Shown here piece by piece: positions 11,506 through 22,712 of a stretch of 64,000 bases of DNA; position 1 is the stretch's first letter; each line of letters starts with the position of its first letter. The notes under the pieces are model-generated. The model was not told the origin of the DNA. It saw only the letters and a program-made list of their open reading frames with translations, and did no database searches. This DNA is from Triglochin maritima (taxonomy: Eukaryota > Streptophyta > Magnoliopsida > Alismatales > Juncaginaceae): NCBI GenBank assembly GCA_963682175.1, contig OY821775.1, forward strand, positions 4,960,001 to 5,024,000. The letters run 5' to 3'. Both the position numbers and the translations under genes were made by a program.

Positions 11506-13760
11506 GATCAAAGGTAGTGTCTGATCCGCTTCATTGTTTACATCCCAAATAAATTAGCTAGCTATTTATAACTGCCAAACTTCAAACACATCCCAAACCT
11601 CTCTTTCGAAGTTCAAATTTCAACAAACTTGGTGAAAATTAATCAGCAGTTTGATGGTGAATTGCTGTCGTGTATGAATATTTGACATGTCAGACCTCTA
11701 CTGAATAATTCCTGGCATTTCTCTTCCTTTCTTATTATTATTATTATTATTATCAACAATGAACTTAGTGAAATAATATGTTCTAAAAGTTTTAATTTTA
11801 AATGTCAATTATTATGAATTGAATGAGAAATCATTTTGTTTTTTATTTATGTTATTCGTCTTTTAGAAGTGTTAAGGAAGAGACTCTTGGTCCTTAACCG
11901 TAAAACTCTAAAAGATATTGGTTTACATAAAACAAAAGATATTCACAATCATGGTAATTAACATGAGACATTAATTACCGAGTTAAGATTGTCGTGTTGG
12001 TCATAGATCATTGTAACTCTACAAGTGAGTGACAACACGGGTACACAAAAGAGGAAAATATTACTTCTGTATACTGAATAGACCTAACAAGTAAAATATT
12101 ATAGAAATGTGTTTCTGTGTCATTAATACTTTACTGTGTCATTGGTCCTTTGATATGAGACTTATATCTGATCGTTTAAGGAGTGTAGACCAGTGTCTTA
12201 AGCTATCAATGAGTGTAGTGCAAAGACATTAGTTGGTTAAGTATGACTTTTGTTGGAGAAGATAGTTAGTCAAAAGATTATCATTGCCCCTCTTAATTGA
12301 GTGATGATATTAATGTGCCCCTTGATAAATCAAAGTTATAATGTGCACAATGTGATTTGAGTTAAGTCACATATTTGTAACTAGCTTAAAGATATCAAGA
12401 AATAAATACTAATACAAAGATGACACAATACTACTTTGTGTGTATTCTTAATATCATGAAGCAAGGGACAGACACAAATAGTGCACTCCATCACTAGATA
12501 GATCAGGTTTTGGTTCGAGTGGAGTTAAGACATTTTAACTAATTGTGAGCTATAATGTGTAGCTAGATACCGATTATAGTTTGTCGTATTAAGCTATTAA
12601 TATCACTGTCAACTTAGTTTAGATCCTCCCATAGGTCACACCACAAAACTGGGAAACAAGAAATGTGGATTTTGAGTTCATAAGATGTGTCGGGTTTCAT
12701 GTTGAAAATATGACACATGGGGTGAACAAACAAAATCAAAATTATGTTATGATTAATAACATAATTAGAATCTAAATTAAATTCATATGTGATGTAAATA
12801 TTATAGGGTGTAATGATCTATCGTTACATAGGATAATATGTTACATAAGTTGTGAATTTACTACTAATCCCGAAATATCAAATTTTGTATGGGTAAAACC
12901 GAAATTTGACCAAACTGCAGAACAGTGCTTAACGGTCGACCGAACAACAGTAAACGGTAGACCGGTCGGTGCACGGTCGACCAGACACGTCTCGACCGAT
13001 AACAAGGAATTTTCGTCTGTTCGGAACGGTCGACCGAATCTATCGGTCGGTCGACCGAATATTGCGATGAATTATTTTATTGTTGCGAACGGTTGACCGA
13101 ATGTCAAACGGTCGACCGAACCTCCAAACGGTCGACCGAACCTCCAAACGGTCGACCGGTCCAGACGGTTTTCTGCAGAATAAATTTAAGAATTAATTAG
13201 ATCATGCATGGAATTGGTCCATAACTGATTTAATTTGTGGCTAAGATTATTTGTTAGCAAATGATGGATAGTTAGATGAATGTTTGCATGAAATCATGGG
13301 CAAGAGGTTGCACATGAATATGTAATTTGGAGAGAACTTAAAAATACAAGTTTATCTCATTATCTTATTAATTAATTCATTATCTTCTTGTGCAAACTTC
13401 TCTCTCCATAATTTATCCACGAAATTCCATTAATTCTTGAGTTTAGTTTTAGTTTCAGAGACTTCTTCTCAAGGGAACTAAAGAGAGGTTAGTAATTAGA
13501 TTCTAAACCTTATTGGAGATTGAGAGACTAGTTTTTCTCTCTCCAATCTTGTTTAGAGTTTGGTGAATACTCGGAGGCATTCGGCGCAGCGACAAACATC
13601 CTCAACGTCTCTGGAACTTTAAGAAGTTTTAGAGAACTTCTAGGTATGAATTTCGGAGTCCCAATGTTTGTTTTAATGTATCATTAAAACAAACCAATGC
13701 ATGCATGAAAAACAAATCGTAGAAAATATATGAATGATTCTTATTGTACAAAAAATTTCG
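11506..13760. other. Repeat-like spacer, possible old solo LTR
   Basis: No protein-coding match. It includes an (ATT)n microsatellite near 11730-11750, the inverted pair GTTAAGGA...TCCTTAAC at about 11870-11897, a cluster of GGTCGACC palindromes (12934-13160), and a 'cattcggcgcagcgacaaac' stretch near 13575 of the kind found in long terminal repeats. I looked for TG...CA ends with a matching 5-bp duplication and did not find a convincing pair, so the identity is open. Confidence 0.35.
12934..13160. repeat. Cluster of CGGTCGACCG palindromes (cluster A)
   Basis: I count seven exact GGTCGACC octamers in about 230 bp, most extended to CGGTCGACCG, plus several one-base variants. The last three units are spaced by the same 'aacctccaa' linker. 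The same motif fills parts of the three solo LTRs at 33387, 44298 and 47728, but the surrounding sequence here is not recognisably that LTR. Confidence 0.85.
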
Positions 13761-15501
13761 AAAATATATATGTATAATTAAACTAGAAATCCTACACTTA
13801 GGACTGGAGTAGGCCCAACACTAGCAATTAGCCTCGAGGGGGGGAATGAGGTCCTCCCACAATAGACAGTTTGTGTGGAGAAACGTCGGGGGGAATGGGG
13901 TCCTCCCACAATAGCAATCCGTTCATAGCTTATGGATATGTTACTAGCATTTCCATTAGGTACCATCTTCCCAATTATTATTTTTTCATTTTTCATTTAC
14001 TTTTGATGTTAATCCTTTTTATGTTTTTTTTTCAGTTGACTTCCAGTTTTCTGTTTTTTTCTACTGCTTTTATTATTTCAGTTGTCGTCAGGTTCACATC
14101 ACAGAAACCTTCTAATCAGAACCATTGTATTCTACTCCTCCCAAAACTAACTTTCTACCTTGGTTCCTCGGCTTATCTATTCTAATATCATTCTTTTCAG
14201 TAATTATCGTGAAGCCTTTAATTAAAAGTTTGGCATTATTTTTTCCAATTTGATGTAATTTATGGATTTTATTCAAGCACACCATTCGGTCTGAGAAATG
14301 ATTCCATAAGGAAGTCCCATTTAATGGGTATATGGAATTCCATGGTAAAATTCTTCTTCAAAACTTCTTGAATTGGAGATTTTAGGATTTAATTTTCATT
14401 CATTTTCTTCTTCTTTTTTGATTAAAATTTGTAAACCCGTCTGCATATGAAATGTTTTGCTTCGATTTTTCAAATATCTTTCTAGATTATACCTGTCAAA
14501 GCAGCCATTTTGACTTGATTATACTTCACGCCTTCAAAAGTTTTAGCTTTATCACATTATTATCGACATCTAATTTCCATAAATTCCTCAAAGTATCTTT
14601 GGTGTTCAACACTGCCATTGTAAATGGGTACTAATATTGTGCATTTTGCGGAATTTAAAAAACAACACCGGGTCATAGTTGAGGTTTTGAGATTGTAATC
14701 GAATTAGCATATTTTTCTAACCTTTTGAAATGACCATGTTACTATTTCTATTAGTCTATTTGCTTTATGAAATGCTATCATCACAATATTATGTGTTTAC
14801 TGCAAATACAATTAATTTCATTTTTTTGGCCTCTTTTGATTAATAATTAGCACGCTTTGGAGTGTCGTTCTTCTTTCTTTTACTTGGTTTGTGGTGGATG
14901 TTCGATTTAAAGTTTGGTCTGTGGTGTTATGAAAGGAAGAAAGTTTAGATGTGCTTAGGTTTGGATACTTTTCTTCCTTTTTTTAAAAATATCATTTTGT
15001 TTGTTATGTTTGGTAGGAACCTCAGGTTATAGATTGGTAACATAGAGGAAGGACATTGGATCTAAGTTGGTAGACATGTACAAAGAGGCTATGATAGTAT
15101 CTTTGTCCTGTTGGTGATAGTCAATTTTATTTATTTATTGATAGTGGCTTCATATGTCAACTATGTCGATATAACTAGTGATTATTTAAAAAAAGAACTA
15201 GAAAATTTCTTGTCTTTAACAATGATTTTTTATTTTAATGATGGCGAGAAGTATAAGTTTAATGGGGATTGTATGACTAACTAAAATAGTCATCGTGAGA
15301 CCATATGTCCGAGGGCGGGCCTACATTTGGGCCCACCCACTAAAGCCTAAAAAAGAAGAGAGGACCCAAATGATCTGTGAGCCTGGAACTATAAAGGTTT
15401 GATGGTGAAACTGTGAAAGTGGAGTTTGTTTGGTGAGGGCTCATTAATGGACTGGACGGGATGGAAGACTTACCAAATTTGTGCTACTACTGCGTTTCCT
15501 G
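13761..15501. other. AT-rich spacer with a short direct repeat
   Basis: No gene or intact mobile element seen. A 27-bp segment containing 'ggtcctcccacaatag' occurs twice (13839-13865 and 13888-13914) with one or two differences. Confidence 0.5.
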
Positions 15502-16059
15502 TAGGGCTGTTCGTGGGCGGTTATAAGACTTACTCATGACCTTACCCGCTTAATTAAACGGTTCGCGGTTCGGTTGGAAACCTGTTTATTTTTACCTCTA
15601 CCCATGAACCTACCCGTTTAATTTAATTAAACGGGTTGTGACGGTTAAATTGTTATATGGTTAAAACTTAATGGATACTAAAATCGATATAAGAATTAGG
15701 TAAATGGTTAAATGGATAAAAACTTGTCAAACTTGTTAAAAACATCGTAACATCCATAATTTTATAATCAAAACTTCCAAAAATTCATAATCTAAACATC
15801 TACAAATTCATATAAAACAACATCAAACATCCACACATAATGACAATAATAATACAAACAATTATATGTATATAATATATATAACAAAATATTATATATA
15901 TTCATTATGTTTCGTGGTTAAACGGTTAAATGGACGGGTTAAATCATGTAACCTTATCCGTCCATTTATAAACAGTTATGATTTTTACAACCCGTGATCC
16001 TACTCGTCAGTTCGGTTAGGACGGTTAAACGAGTTTTAACCAACCCATTTACATCCCTA
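15502..16059. mobile_element. Non-autonomous hAT element (about 558 bp)
   Basis: Begins TAGGGCTGTTCGTGG and ends CATTTACATCCCTA, giving short hAT-like terminal inverted repeats (TAGGGNTGT). The 8-bp flanks are GTTTCCTG and GTTACATG, matching at six of eight positions as expected for an aged 8-bp target duplication. The interior is made of 'aaacggttaa/acccgt' repeats and has no ORF. Confidence 0.72.
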
Positions 16060-16337
16060 GTTACATGTAATGTACTAGGATATTCCATGTCGAATCTTGC
16101 TTGATGATAAAAAATACACATAAAATCTTATCTTCCTGCTTTGTTTATTCTCAGTGTGCACACAAAATACATGTCAATAAACTGCAACTTAGCTTACAAA
16201 GTGGGAATCAAACTTCTAAAATGACTTTTGAATGAATAGTACTCGTAGCCTGAATAACTTTAAAAATTATGAAACTTGATTTTAAAAGTTATCTTGTGGA
16301 GTTTAATGTGAATGATCTTCTGATGATTGAAACCTAA

Positions 16338-16660
16338 CAACTATATTGTTATGTGAGGAAGTCTTCACACTTTTTAGATTTGCACAACATTACAGATCTT
16401 GCAAGGAAGATGATCGAAAACAAACTCGATGTGATGTATCATCTAGTTTATTTGCTTAGCAAGTTAGTCTTAACAATGCCGATAGCAACTGGAACTGTTG
16501 AAAGAGCATTCTCAGCTATGAAAATTGTCAAAACTAAACTTCAGACTCAAATAGGCGATGATTGGCTGAATGATCATCTTATCACGTACATATAAATTGA
16601 TATTTTTTCGTTTATTGAAGACAAAGTAATTATGAAATAATTTCAAGATATGAAGTCACG
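16338..16660 (+). pseudogene. hAT transposase C-terminal (hATC dimerisation) relic
   Basis: The translation shows TMPIATGTVERAFSAMKIVK followed by GDDWLNDHLITYI, the signature of the hATC dimerisation region in the zinc-finger MYM-type/TTF-type hAT family. The frame continues with FIEDKVIMK and FQDMKSR but is broken by stops. The N-terminal zinc finger and catalytic DDE core are absent. It lies 280 bp from a non-autonomous hAT element, but nothing shows they were one element. Confidence 0.8.
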
Positions 16661-16972
16661 AATAATGTTATATAAAAAAAATTATGTATGATTTTTAACC
16701 CACCGGTTCAAAAAATCTTGGATCCACCTCCGACTAACTAAAATCTCTGCACATCCCACATTACAAAACACATCAATATTTTCCATTTCCCAAAACTTCT
16801 CCAAAAACATCACAATCATCCGAGCCCTAATCCAACAACCAGCCAACACTAGCCATTCAGCCCAAATCAAATCATACCCGGCCGGCGCTTAAAAGTTAAA
16901 ACCCGAACCATCTCCCTCCTTGTCTGATCTCCCAAATCACCCAAAGACCCAACAAAGTTAGTCGTGGCCGTG

Positions 16973-19900
16973 ATGTCTTCTCTCGTCTTCTCCCCTTCCT
17001 CTCTCCTCTCCCCTTCCAACCGCCTCCGCCACTCCCTCCACCTCCCCGTCAGTCCCAACTCCTCTCCTTTTCCTTCCCGGTCCGACTCTCGTGCTCCTGA
17101 CCAGTGTGCTTTTGCTGTTTCCGCAGAGATGTCAGTTGCCGGGGCCGTTGGGGTTCGGGAACGGCGCGGCGATGCCGAGGATCCCCGTTTACAGAGACGG
17201 CTCGCCGCCTAACCACATCCTCACCTCGAGCCAGCAGGGATCCATCCCCGATCGGGACGGGAGTTATAGCAGACTTCGGATCTTCTCCGGCACCGCCAAT
17301 CCGTTGCTCGCTCAGGTTTCTGGTTTGGAAGTTCGGTTTGTGTTGGTGCTTGCAAGTTACAACTCTTTTTGGTGGTTAGTTAGAGTTGGTTGGTTGAGTT
17401 TCTTGTTAAGTTGTTGAATTTTGTTTGTGTTTGTTCCTAATGCTGATGTTTGGAAGTCAGAGCTCGTTTTTTGCTTATTTAGAGTTAGTTTGTTGAGTTT
17501 CTTGTGAAGTTGTTGGATTTCATTCGATCGTTCCTAATGTTGATAGAGTGTCACGGAGATCTTGTGGAGCTTTTGAGGACTTCGACCTTCGTTCTAGTAT
17601 ATAGAGGTTCTGTCCTCCATAACAGATGAATCAAAGAAATGTATTCCATCCAATGAGGCTTACAGTAGTGTATTGGTTTTTTATGGACTTCCTTTGATAG
17701 AAAATGTATCGGTATATGTGATTAATAATCATGTTATCGGTTATTTTATTAGGTGGTTTGTCCTGATCAAGACTAGTGCAGTTTAGTTGGTCCCATAATG
17801 TAACAGTTGTTTCACTTGCTACTTTCTTTGTTGTTGCTCGGGTGACTTAAACTATCTGGTCACCTAATTGGCCGTGCAGCATATTGCCTTATTAGCTGTG
17901 CACCGTAGCCTGTTGAATGAACTATGCAACTGTTCAATCTATTGAAGTATTGGTAGTAGATGGAATTGATTGGATTGGTGTTAGTTGGCCCTTTGGGAGC
18001 TCATCGGTTTGGAATTAAAATTGCAATATGTACCTTGAAATGTGTAAAAAGTTTGTTAAAAGCTGACAACGCATACAAGGTGACGCATCTTATTCTTGAA
18101 CACTGTAATGTAGTTCATTCATGATGGATGGACATATTATAATATGTTTGCGTTGTGTGGCTGTTTTTTTTTAATATTCTGTAAAAATTATCGATTTTTT
18201 GAATGGTATTGTTTCCCTTTCCAGGAAATAGCTTGCTACTTGGGCTTGAATCTTGGGAAAATTAAGATAAAGAGGTTTGCTGATGGTGAGATATATGTTC
18301 AGCTGCAAGAGAGTGTGCGTGGTTGCGACGTGTTCCTTGTGCAACCAACATGCCCTCCAGCAAACGAAAATCTTATGGAGCTTTTGATAATGATAGATGC
18401 ATGTCGTAGAGCATCTGCGAAAAATATTACAGCTGTTATTCCATATTTTGGATACGCTAGGGCTGATAGGAAGGTACATTCTATGAATCAATTTTCATCT
18501 TTGATATTTTCTTGCAGGTTTCCAGCCCACATTTTCTTTTAGTTACCTTTTTTTTGTAAATAAAATAGAAATTAAACAAAACCTCCAAGTTGTCATGTGG
18601 CATTACAGTTTCTTACTTAAAAGATTTGTTTCAATCATCATAGTTGGTATTGTGAGCTTTGATGAAAATTTGTACCACCTTTTATGTTATTTTCTGAATT
18701 ATTGCCTTATTGGTACTTATGTTGCATGGGTCTTTACGTCTATATTGGTGCTCGTTATTTTCCAGACTCAAGGACGTGAATCCATTGCAGCCAAACTCGT
18801 TGCAAACTTGATCACTGAAGCAGGTGCAAATCGTGTGCTTGCTTGTGATCTTCATTCTGGGCAATCCATGGGTTACTTTGACATTCCAGTGGATCATGTG
18901 TACGGTCAAGTATGTGTGTCATGAAACTATTTTGAAATTACTTGAGTCTAATAAGTTGTTGAAATCTTTGTTACAAAATCATAAAATCTTAACCCTATCG
19001 CGATTGCAGCCTGTGATACTCGACTACCTAGCAAGCAAGACTATTTCTTCAAACGACTTGGTTGTGGTTTCACCAGATGTAGGGGGCGTTGCAAGGGCAC
19101 GTGCTTTTGCAAAAAAATTATCTGATGCTCCATTGGCTATTGTCGATAAAAGGCGTCATGGACACAATGTTGCTGAGGTGACGAGCATTTTTACCTTACG
19201 CCCAATCTTTTGCCATTTATAGGGTTTTCTTGTAGTTCAGTAAATTTGTCATTATACAAGACAGTCGGTCTAGAAGTTGGCGCTGCCTGTTTTACCATTT
19301 AGTTTTCTAGCACTATAATTATTGATCTTTACACATCATGAATGAGCTCATTTTCATTTGTGCACCCGCCAGGTAGATTGATGCATTCAGTCACTGTGTA
19401 TCCCCAACGTCTTTTGGCTTCTATTACTTAGTTGGGATCTTTTCTTAAACAGAAGCTAGTCAATAGCATTCAATTTTACAATAATCCAGTATATGTTTAA
19501 AAACAGGTCACTGGCCATCTCTACTTTATACCAATGCATATCAGACATTTTATTTTCTTGCTGAACTTTTAGGTCATGAATCTGATTGGGGATGTGAAAG
19601 GAAAGGTAGCTGTTATGGTGGATGATATGATAGATACTGCAGGTAAACCAAAACTCAGATTGGCCATGCCACTTATTATGTTGCTGGTTGCCATCATGTC
19701 ATTTTTGCCATACAGTTCAGATGGTTCCAATCTTTGGTTTGAATTGTTTTCATCTCTGAAGCTTTTATTTTATGTCAGCAACCATTTATGTGTTTTTTTA
19801 TCATTATAAGATTTTTATATTCAGTCTTAGCAATTTATTTCACTTTTGTTTTTGCTTAAGCTCCACATGTTTCTCTGTGATAGCAACCAGATACTTGTAA

Positions 19901-21047
19901 AACACTGTACGCCATGTGTGTACTTTAGGATCGTATTTCGTTGTGATTTTGTTACCATTAGATTTAAGAATCTACATTGGCTGCTCACATTGGACACAGG
20001 AACTATTGCCAAAGGTGCCGAATTATTGCATCAAGAGGGAGCTAGGGAGGTGTATGCCTGCAGTACACATGCTGTCTTCAGGTACTGTTTGATGTTTATC
20101 ATTTTCTGTGGAGTAAAGTGTGACATCCATACTTTAGATGTCAAGATTGTATCATTCTGATTGGCGGGTTATGCTGCCTGACCCCCATAATTGATGTTTT
20201 CCCCTATATGAACAAAAGGCCTAAGGCCTCACCCATGTTGTATGCTGTCTTTAGATTTAAAAAAAAATCCCTTGTGCTACTAAACGGGTTAGTTGAGCTC
20301 ACACTTCACTGTCAATCTAGTTTTAATTGGTTACAAACTTAAGAATCGCCTCTCATTTCATAAACTCCATATGGAGATGGGAATTGGTGTATACATGTCT
20401 ATAAACTAATGTTTGGAAAGTATACCCGACCAGCCGATCCAAACTCTAAATTTAATTATTTAAATAAATTCAATAAAGTACTAATAATGTACATATGAAT
20501 ATATGATCATGTTAATTTCACAGTTCAGCCTGGTGCCCTTTCCAATTCAACGTCCTGTCCAGGATTCAAAACTTTGCAAGAAAGTAGATGTGAGATGTTG
20601 ATAACAATGAATTTTAGACATCTTTAAACTTTGGTCATGACAATATTAGGATTTTCAATCTTGAATAGAAGATCTGAAAATGTAGATCTACTCAATCATT
20701 TTTCCAAGTACCAATGCACCACAGGCTTCGTGTTAGGAATATGTGCTCGCTGCAGTCTTCATATTTCTCCACATATGTGCGTTAATGTCAAGTAGTGTAA
20801 TTGCCTTCGTCATAATATCTGTGAGGTCATTGTGAATTAGCATATGTTTTTATTGTGCCTTTGCAGCCCTCCTGCAATTGAGCGGCTATCAAGTGGCCTG
20901 TTTCAAGAAGTCATCATCACAAATACTATTCCAGTCTCCGAGAAAAATTACTTTCCTCAGCTGACAGTACTGTCCGTGGCAAATCTTTTGGGCGAAACAA
21001 TTTGGCGAGTTCATGATGATTGCTCTGTGAGTAGCATCTTCCAGTGA
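16973..21047 (+). CDS. PRS2: Ribose-phosphate pyrophosphokinase, plastid class I (PRS1/2-like)
   Basis: Makes PRPP from ribose 5-phosphate and ATP for nucleotide, His and Trp synthesis. Exons: 16973-17315, 18225-18473, 18766-18909, 19010-19177, 19573-19642, 20000-20081, 20867-21047, all with GT-AG borders. About 411 residues, like Arabidopsis PRS2. The Ser/Pro/Arg-rich N terminus looks like a chloroplast transit peptide. Key blocks: [22 protein letters not shown], the catalytic [28 protein letters not shown] (about 225-241), [16 protein letters not shown] (about 267-282) and the PRPP loop [12 protein letters not shown] (about 315-326). Oddity: the summed exons leave one base over. The frame from ATG 16973 does not match the frame of the conserved protein after about 17110, so exon 1 has a one-base frameshift, a sequence error, or a different start (ATG 17172 would drop the transit peptide). 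Confidence 0.9.
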
Positions 21048-22298
21048 TTCAAATGATAAGTGAATTCATTAGGCAGTAAGCATCTTCCAGTACTGTTAGT
21101 TATTAAATTTATTCATTAGGTTGTAGGTATTTAGTTCACCAAAATCCTCAACTCCACCTGAAAATAGCCGTTCGATTCGTTTGGTTTCTCTCTACGCCTC
21201 TCCTCTCTAGTTTTGTCTTGCAATAACCTTTAAAACCTTTAAAGCTGGATGGTGGTTACCCACCTCTTCATTCATCATTCCAAGCAAATCCTAAAAGCAA
21301 ATGACCTTCAAAGCTGGATGGTGATTACCCAACTCTTCATTCATCATTCCAAGCAAATCCTAAATGCCCTCAGCTGTTATTGATAGGGTTTGTACTATAA
21401 TTGGTTATTACTTTTTAGCAATGAGATGGTCAGAAAATTGTGAGCACCTTTCTTTTATTTGGCTGACAGGGTGGGCATGAGCCTTTTTTTTCCAGCGTGA
21501 GCATTGACTAAACCTATTGCTGGTGCGCACACTTAAAACGAATAGTTGACTGTCTCAAATTTCTCTATCGACTTTGGGTTACATGTTGAGTGGAATTTAT
21601 CAGTTGCCCGTCCTTGTCAATCTAAGGATGAAAGTGTGAATTCTGTTGTTAGTGAGTAGTTATAACATTACTTTTTTGTGAAGATATGTTGTATCTATTT
21701 GACGTAGAGAGCGATGAACTGATGATCGGTGAGTAGCATGTGGATGGGATTTTTTCTGCTGTACTAATATTGTTACATCCATATTGGGATGATATTTCCC
21801 TACATTGTCGTTGAAAACATAGCAAGTGAAATTCAAAATTGAATACGTTCTTTATTTGTTATATTGACTTCAGTTCTGATTTTGTAACTTCGAATATTCA
21901 ACCCCAGTTTCCAGGAGTTAACCAAGTTTTATGTGTCAATTTCAGTGGGTGTTCATTTCTTGTTATGACAAAAGGACATTTCAAGATGTGTTAAACACGT
22001 AAGACAGTCAACTAAAACATTTAAATTGTTATGGATGATTAGGATAGGTCAACTAAAACATGTTCACATATCAAATTCGTTACATACTCAGAGACGAAGA
22101 TCAAATGTGTTTATTTGAAGAATGAAGACGCGCACGGGTGAAATTCGTTACATACTTACCAAAAAACCATGAACTGAAAAAAAACTGAGTTGCAACTTGC
22201 AAGTCTGCATTCCTTCCGCTTGGGCAGCATTAGAGTAGACATGGCAAAAATAGGAAGGGATGTTACCTGTACGTTAATTTAGTCGAGACGATGAGTCC
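21048..22298. other. PRS 3' UTR and intergenic spacer
   Basis: No further gene seen. Contains an imperfect 69-bp tandem duplication (21238-21366) in which 'aaagctggatggtg' starts at 21241 and 21310, followed by the shared 'cttcattcatcattccaagc'. Confidence 0.5.
21238..21366. repeat. 69-bp tandem duplication
   Basis: Two copies, starting 21238 and 21307, differ by only a few substitutions over about 60 bp. They lie in the spacer downstream of the PRS stop codon. No function suggested. Confidence 0.85.
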
Positions 22299-22396
22299 GG
22301 CCCACATTGATCTCTTCTCTGGTCCACTGACGGATCAAGTGAGGCCCAAATTCTTTCGATTAGGGTTAGGGTTTTTTCCCTCGGTCTCTATAAATA
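22299..22396 (+). promoter_or_regulatory. snoRNA gene promoter: two site II, telo-box, TATA
   Basis: GGCCCA occurs at 22299-22304 and 22343-22348 (reverse of TGGGCC, site II). TAGGGTTAGGGTTTT at 22361-22374 is a telo-box, and TATAAATA at 22389-22396 is a TATA box. This trio is the known promoter layout of plant snoRNA and ribosomal-protein genes. Transcription would begin about 25-35 bp after the TATA box, near the CT microsatellite, about 200 bp before the C/D snoRNA. Confidence 0.7.
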
Positions 22397-22423
22397 CTTC
22401 TACCACATGACACACCTCCGTAG

Positions 22424-22461
22424 CTCTCTCTCTCTCTCTCTCTATCTATCTCTATCTATCT
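22424..22461. repeat. (CT)n-(CTAT)n microsatellite
   Basis: A run of CT dinucleotides followed by CTAT repeats in the presumed transcribed leader of the snoRNA gene. CT-rich leaders are frequent in highly expressed plant genes, so it may be part of the promoter context. Confidence 0.9.
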
Positions 22462-22624
22462 AGGATTTAGGCTGCTATACGTGTCAGTGCTCAATCTTTT
22501 TTCCACTGCTTTCGTTTCCTGTTTTTAATGTTTGTAGGATTTGGTAATTTCATCTAATGCTTTGATTTGTATTCGTTTTCCGCTTATTTGTTTTATATAT
22601 ATACGAAGGTAGTTGTTTGGGGAA

Positions 22625-22712
22625 GCGAAGTGATGAAGAAATGTTCACAAAATCTGTCAATCCTCTGATTGTCTGTGATGCAAACTTGAATATCTCGACT
22701 GGCTCTGATCGC
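22625..22712 (+). ncRNA. C/D-box snoRNA, U61/snR55-like
   Basis: An 88-nt methylation guide. Box C GTGATGA is at 22630-22636, D' CTGA at 22665-22668, C' GTGATGC at 22675-22681 and D CTGA at 22705-22708. Flanking GCGA (22625-22628) and TCGC (22709-22712) form the terminal stem. The 12 nt before D' (22653-22664, TCTGTCAATCCT) are complementary to the 18S rRNA segment AGGATTGACAGA. By the D+5 rule they would direct 2'-O-methylation of the first U in that segment. From memory this is the site guided by human SNORD61 and yeast snR55. No clear target is recognised for the guide before box D. It lies behind its own promoter and not inside a protein-gene intron, as is usual in plants. Confidence 0.8.

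Noticed and set aside
11868..13690. A bounded solo LTR around palindrome cluster A
   Set aside because: I tried TGTTAAGG as a start with several CA ends but found no matching 5-bp duplication, so no borders are claimed.
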